The translations under genes were made by a program, and so were the position numbers. Below are positions 14,913-16,899 of a DNA stretch of 16,899 bases, one piece after another. The stretch's first letter is position 1. The number at the start of each line of letters is the position of its first letter. This DNA is from an uncultured Clostridium sp. Its GTDB lineage: Bacteria; Bacillota; Clostridia; TANB77; CAG-508. The stretch spans positions 9,018-25,916 of the forward strand of contig CATLUC010000009.1 of the NCBI GenBank assembly GCA_950059165.1. The letters are read 5' to 3'. The notes under the pieces were generated by a model. The model saw only the letters and a list, made by a program, of their open reading frames with translations. It was not told the DNA's origin and ran no database searches.

Positions 14913-16418
14913 TTATTTAAATTGATTATCAATTTCTTTTAATATTACATCATGTGCGCTTCCTTCTGCAATGCTTACTTCTGACACTAGAGTTAATCTT
15001 GCTTTTTCGTGGAATTCTGGAATTGTAACACTTCCACAGTTACACATTGTTGATTTTATTTTTGCAACTGTTATTGCTAAGTTATCTTTTAAAGTTCCTG
15101 CATAAGGTATGTAAGAGTCGACACCTTCTTCAAAAGAAAGTTTTTTGTCTCCTCCCATGTCATATCTTTGCCAGTTTCTAGCACGGTTAGAACCTTCTCC
15201 CCAATATTCCTTTACAAATGCATTTCCTTTTTTAATAACTCTTGTTGGGCTTTCGTCAAATCTTGCAAAATATCTTCCCATCATTACAAAATCTGCTCCT
15301 AATGCAAGTGCAATAGTTATGTGATGGTCATGTACAATTCCACCATCTGAACATACTGGAATATACACTCCTGTTTCTTCAAAATATTTATTTCTTGCTT
15401 CTATTACATCTATTAGTGCAGATGCTTGTCCACGGCCTATTCCTTTTGTTTCACGTGTGATACAAATAGAACCACCACCTACACCAACTTTTATAAAGTC
15501 TGCTCCTGCATCTGCCAAATACCTAAATCCTTCTGCATCTACTACATTCCCAGCACCTATTTTAACACTATCTCCATATTTTGCTCTTACAAAGTCAATA
15601 GTATTTTTTTGCCAAATAGAATATCCATCAGAAGAGTCCATACAAATTAGGTCTACACCTGCTTCTACTAATGCTGGAATTCTTTCTTCATAATCTCTTG
15701 TGTTAATTCCTGCTCCTACAATGTATCTTTTATTTTCATCTAGTAGAGATTCTGGATTGTTTTTTCTTTCTTCATAATCTCTTCTGAATACTAAGTATTT
15801 TAGTCTTTCTTCATCATCTAAAATTGGTAAACATGCAATTTTATTTTCCCATATCATGTCATTTGCTTCTGACAAGCTTGTTCCTTCTTTTGCCCATATT
15901 ACTTTTTCTTTTGGTGTCATAAATTTGTCTATTGGCTCTTCAAAACTATCTCTAGTAATTCTATAATCTTTATCTGTAACTAATCCAATAAATTTACCTC
16001 TTGCTGTTCCATCATCTGTTATAATTACTGTTGAATGTCCTGTTTGTCTAACTAATTCAATAACTTCTCTTAATGATGTTCCAGATTTTACGTTTGAATC
16101 GCTAACTACAAAGCCTGCTTTGTGTTTTTTTACGTGCCTTACCATACTTGCTTGAGATTCTATTGATTGTGAACCATATATAAATGCAACTCCACCTTCT
16201 CTAGCTAAGGCAATTCCCATTTGTTCACCTGATACAGATTGCATAATAGCAGATACCATTGGTACATTTGCATAATATTTTGCTTCTTCTCCTTTTTTGT
16301 ATTTTACAAGTGGTGTTTTTAGGCTTACATTACTAGGTATACATCTTTCATCTGTTAAATTTGGTAGTAATAAAAATTCGTTAAATGTTCTTGAAATATC
16401 TTCTACAATTTTTGCCAT
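14913..16418 (-). CDS. guaB: Inosine-5'-monophosphate dehydrogenase, divergent subtype
   Basis: This 501-aa cytoplasmic enzyme oxidises IMP to XMP with NAD+, the committed step of GMP synthesis. A TIM-barrel is interrupted by a CBS-domain pair at about 97-215 (FIGLVTDKDYR, ACLPILDDEE). The catalytic Cys319 lies in GGGSICITRETKGIGRGQ, and the flap Arg-Tyr pair is at 418-419. The signature differs from the common bacterial form: GGGSICITR replaces GPGSICTTR, and DSSDG (261-265) stands where most bacteria have DTAHG. I recall this pattern from trypanosomatid and some clostridial IMPDHs of about 500 aa. All catalytic residues are present. An AAGGA site lies about 9 nt before the ATG. It is separated from rpmA by a terminator. 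The Bateman domain implies purine nucleotide control. Confidence 0.93.
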   Translation of the reverse strand: MAKIVEDISRTFNEFLLLPNLTDERCIPSNVSLKTPLVKYKKGEEAKYYANVPMVSAIMQSVSGEQMGIALAREGGVAFIYGSQSIESQASMVRHVKKHKAGFVVSDSNVKSGTSLREVIELVRQTGHSTVIITDDGTARGKFIGLVTDKDYRITRDSFEEPIDKFMTPKEKVIWAKEGTSLSEANDMIWENKIACLPILDDEERLKYLVFRRDYEERKNNPESLLDENKRYIVGAGINTRDYEERIPALVEAGVDLICMDSSDGYSIWQKNTIDFVRAKYGDSVKIGAGNVVDAEGFRYLADAGADFIKVGVGGGSICITRETKGIGRGQASALIDVIEARNKYFEETGVYIPVCSDGGIVHDHHITIALALGADFVMMGRYFARFDESPTRVIKKGNAFVKEYWGEGSNRARNWQRYDMGGDKKLSFEEGVDSYIPYAGTLKDNLAITVAKIKSTMCNCGSVTIPEFHEKARLTLVSEVSIAEGSAHDVILKEIDNQFK

Positions 16419-16499
16419 TTTTTCTCATTCCTTACATAATATATTTAGGTTTTTAATGGTTTTACCTATAAACCTTTAATACTTATTTGTATTTATAGA

Positions 16500-16523
16500 A
16501 AAAGTGCCATTTCTAGCACTTTT
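16500..16523 (-). terminator. Intrinsic terminator after rpmA
   Basis: AAAAGTGC (16500-16507) and GCACTTTT (16516-16523) are an 8-bp inverted repeat with an 8-nt loop. On the minus strand the stem is followed by five U, and it begins 11 nt after the rpmA stop. It would end the ribosomal protein transcript and isolate guaB. Confidence 0.7.
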
Positions 16524-16533
16524 AATAAACTGT

Positions 16534-16794
16534 CTATTGGTTTACTGGGTAAACACTTACTTGTTTTTTATCTCTTCCTTTTCTTTCAAACTTTACTGTT
16601 CCATCTACTAATGCATATAGTGTGTCATCACTACCTTTTCCCACATTAGTACCTGGGTGCATTTTAGTTCCTCTTTGTCTTACCAAGATATTTCCTGCTA
16701 ATACAAATTGACCATCAGCTCTTTTTACACCAAGACGTTTAGATTCACTCTCTCTACCGTTATGGCTACTACCTTGACCTTTTTTATGAGCCAT
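16534..16794 (-). CDS. rpmA: 50S ribosomal protein L27
   Basis: This 86-aa protein of the large ribosomal subunit begins MAHKKGQGSSHNGRESESKR and continues with LGVKRADGQFVLAGNILVRQ and RGTKMHPGTNVG, unmistakable for L27. Its N-terminal tail reaches the peptidyl-transferase centre. Most Firmicutes make L27 with an extra segment (FFASKKG type) that the Prp protease removes; here the frame starts directly with the mature-type Ala-His-Lys-Lys tail. A GAAAGGAG site lies about 10 nt before the ATG. The gene lies 81 nt after the end of probable rplU, with no prp between. The usual next gene, obgE, is absent; a terminator and guaB follow. Confidence 0.97.
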   Translation of the reverse strand: MAHKKGQGSSHNGRESESKRLGVKRADGQFVLAGNILVRQRGTKMHPGTNVGKGSDDTLYALVDGTVKFERKGRDKKQVSVYPVNQ

Positions 16795-16875
16795 GCTCTT
16801 CTCACTCCTTTCAGTTTTGTTCTATATAGACAAGCTTTATGTATATGTTCGTTATAACATAACTATTCTAAAATT

Positions 16876-16899
16876 TTAAGCTTCTGCTTTTGAAGCTGT
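16876..16899 (-). CDS. rplU: C-terminal end of a probable ribosomal protein L21
   Basis: Only seven codons (Thr-Ala-Ser-Lys-Ala-Glu-Ala) and a TAA are inside the window. The call rests on position: rplU nearly always precedes rpmA on the same strand at about this distance. The residues themselves are too few to identify the protein, and a different small gene is possible. Confidence 0.5.
   Translation of the reverse strand, partial: TASKAEA

Noticed and set aside
14633..14920. A 95-aa plus-strand open frame overlapping the end of guaB
   Set aside because: It begins inside the terminator region after the stalk protein, runs through the hairpin, has no ribosome binding site, and is opposite the more protein-like minus-strand frame.
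16440..16475. Possible purine-responsive operator or riboswitch before guaB
   Set aside because: The leader is about 80 nt with only weak AGGT/ACCT symmetry; it is too short for a known purine riboswitch and lacks a recognisable conserved core.

Overview
The window is AT-rich (I estimate under 30% GC by eye), uses the standard bacterial code, and has strong AGGAGG-type ribosome binding sites and U-tract hairpin terminators. With its ribosomal protein, IMP dehydrogenase and DUF3990-type genes, it looks like a chromosomal segment of a low-GC Firmicute, most likely an uncultured gut clostridial lineage. The lineage is inferred; no rRNA is present.

Positions 68-11215 hold one long minus-strand cluster for a surface glycan. 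It is bounded upstream by a terminator (11287-11314) followed immediately by a good promoter (11247-11275). In transcription order it contains a HAD-hydrolase-like fusion protein, two adjacent paralogous glycosyltransferase-like proteins, a membrane-tailed DPM1-like GT2, a multi-spanning DUF6020-like membrane protein, a GT2 whose C-terminal tail is out of frame, a second GT2, a SAM methyltransferase and a GT4. The soluble transferases would build an oligosaccharide inside the cell. The DPM1-like enzyme and the membrane protein look like a lipid-linked sugar donor and acceptor pair acting outside. No flippase, polymerase or priming transferase is visible; they may lie beyond position 1.

Positions 11316-13608 form a compact accessory unit. 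A strong promoter (13580-13608) drives a secreted, C-terminally membrane-anchored 519-aa protein, then a DUF3990 protein (ADP-ribosyltransferase-like fold) 8 nt downstream, then a small partner protein 3 nt after that. The partner's frame changes at A7 followed directly by a stop codon. This is either a decayed gene or a site of -1 frameshifting. Divergent from the unit is a plus-strand membrane-anchored protein with an Asn/Thr/Ala/Ser dipeptide-repeat stalk (13782-14636), closed by a bidirectional terminator.

Positions 14652-16899 return to housekeeping genes on the minus strand: the very end of what is probably rplU, rpmA with its terminator, a divergent IMP dehydrogenase (guaB), and a GC-richer 240-base stretch with a candidate small protein gene. 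L27 lacks the N-terminal extension usual in Firmicutes, no prp gene lies between the L21 end and rpmA, and obgE does not follow.

Two convincing frame breaks and one possible one each sit at a homopolymer. They should first be tested as assembly errors, then as phase-variable or programmed sites. No tRNA, rRNA, CRISPR array, insertion sequence or phage gene was found, and no gene-free stretch exceeds 300 bases.
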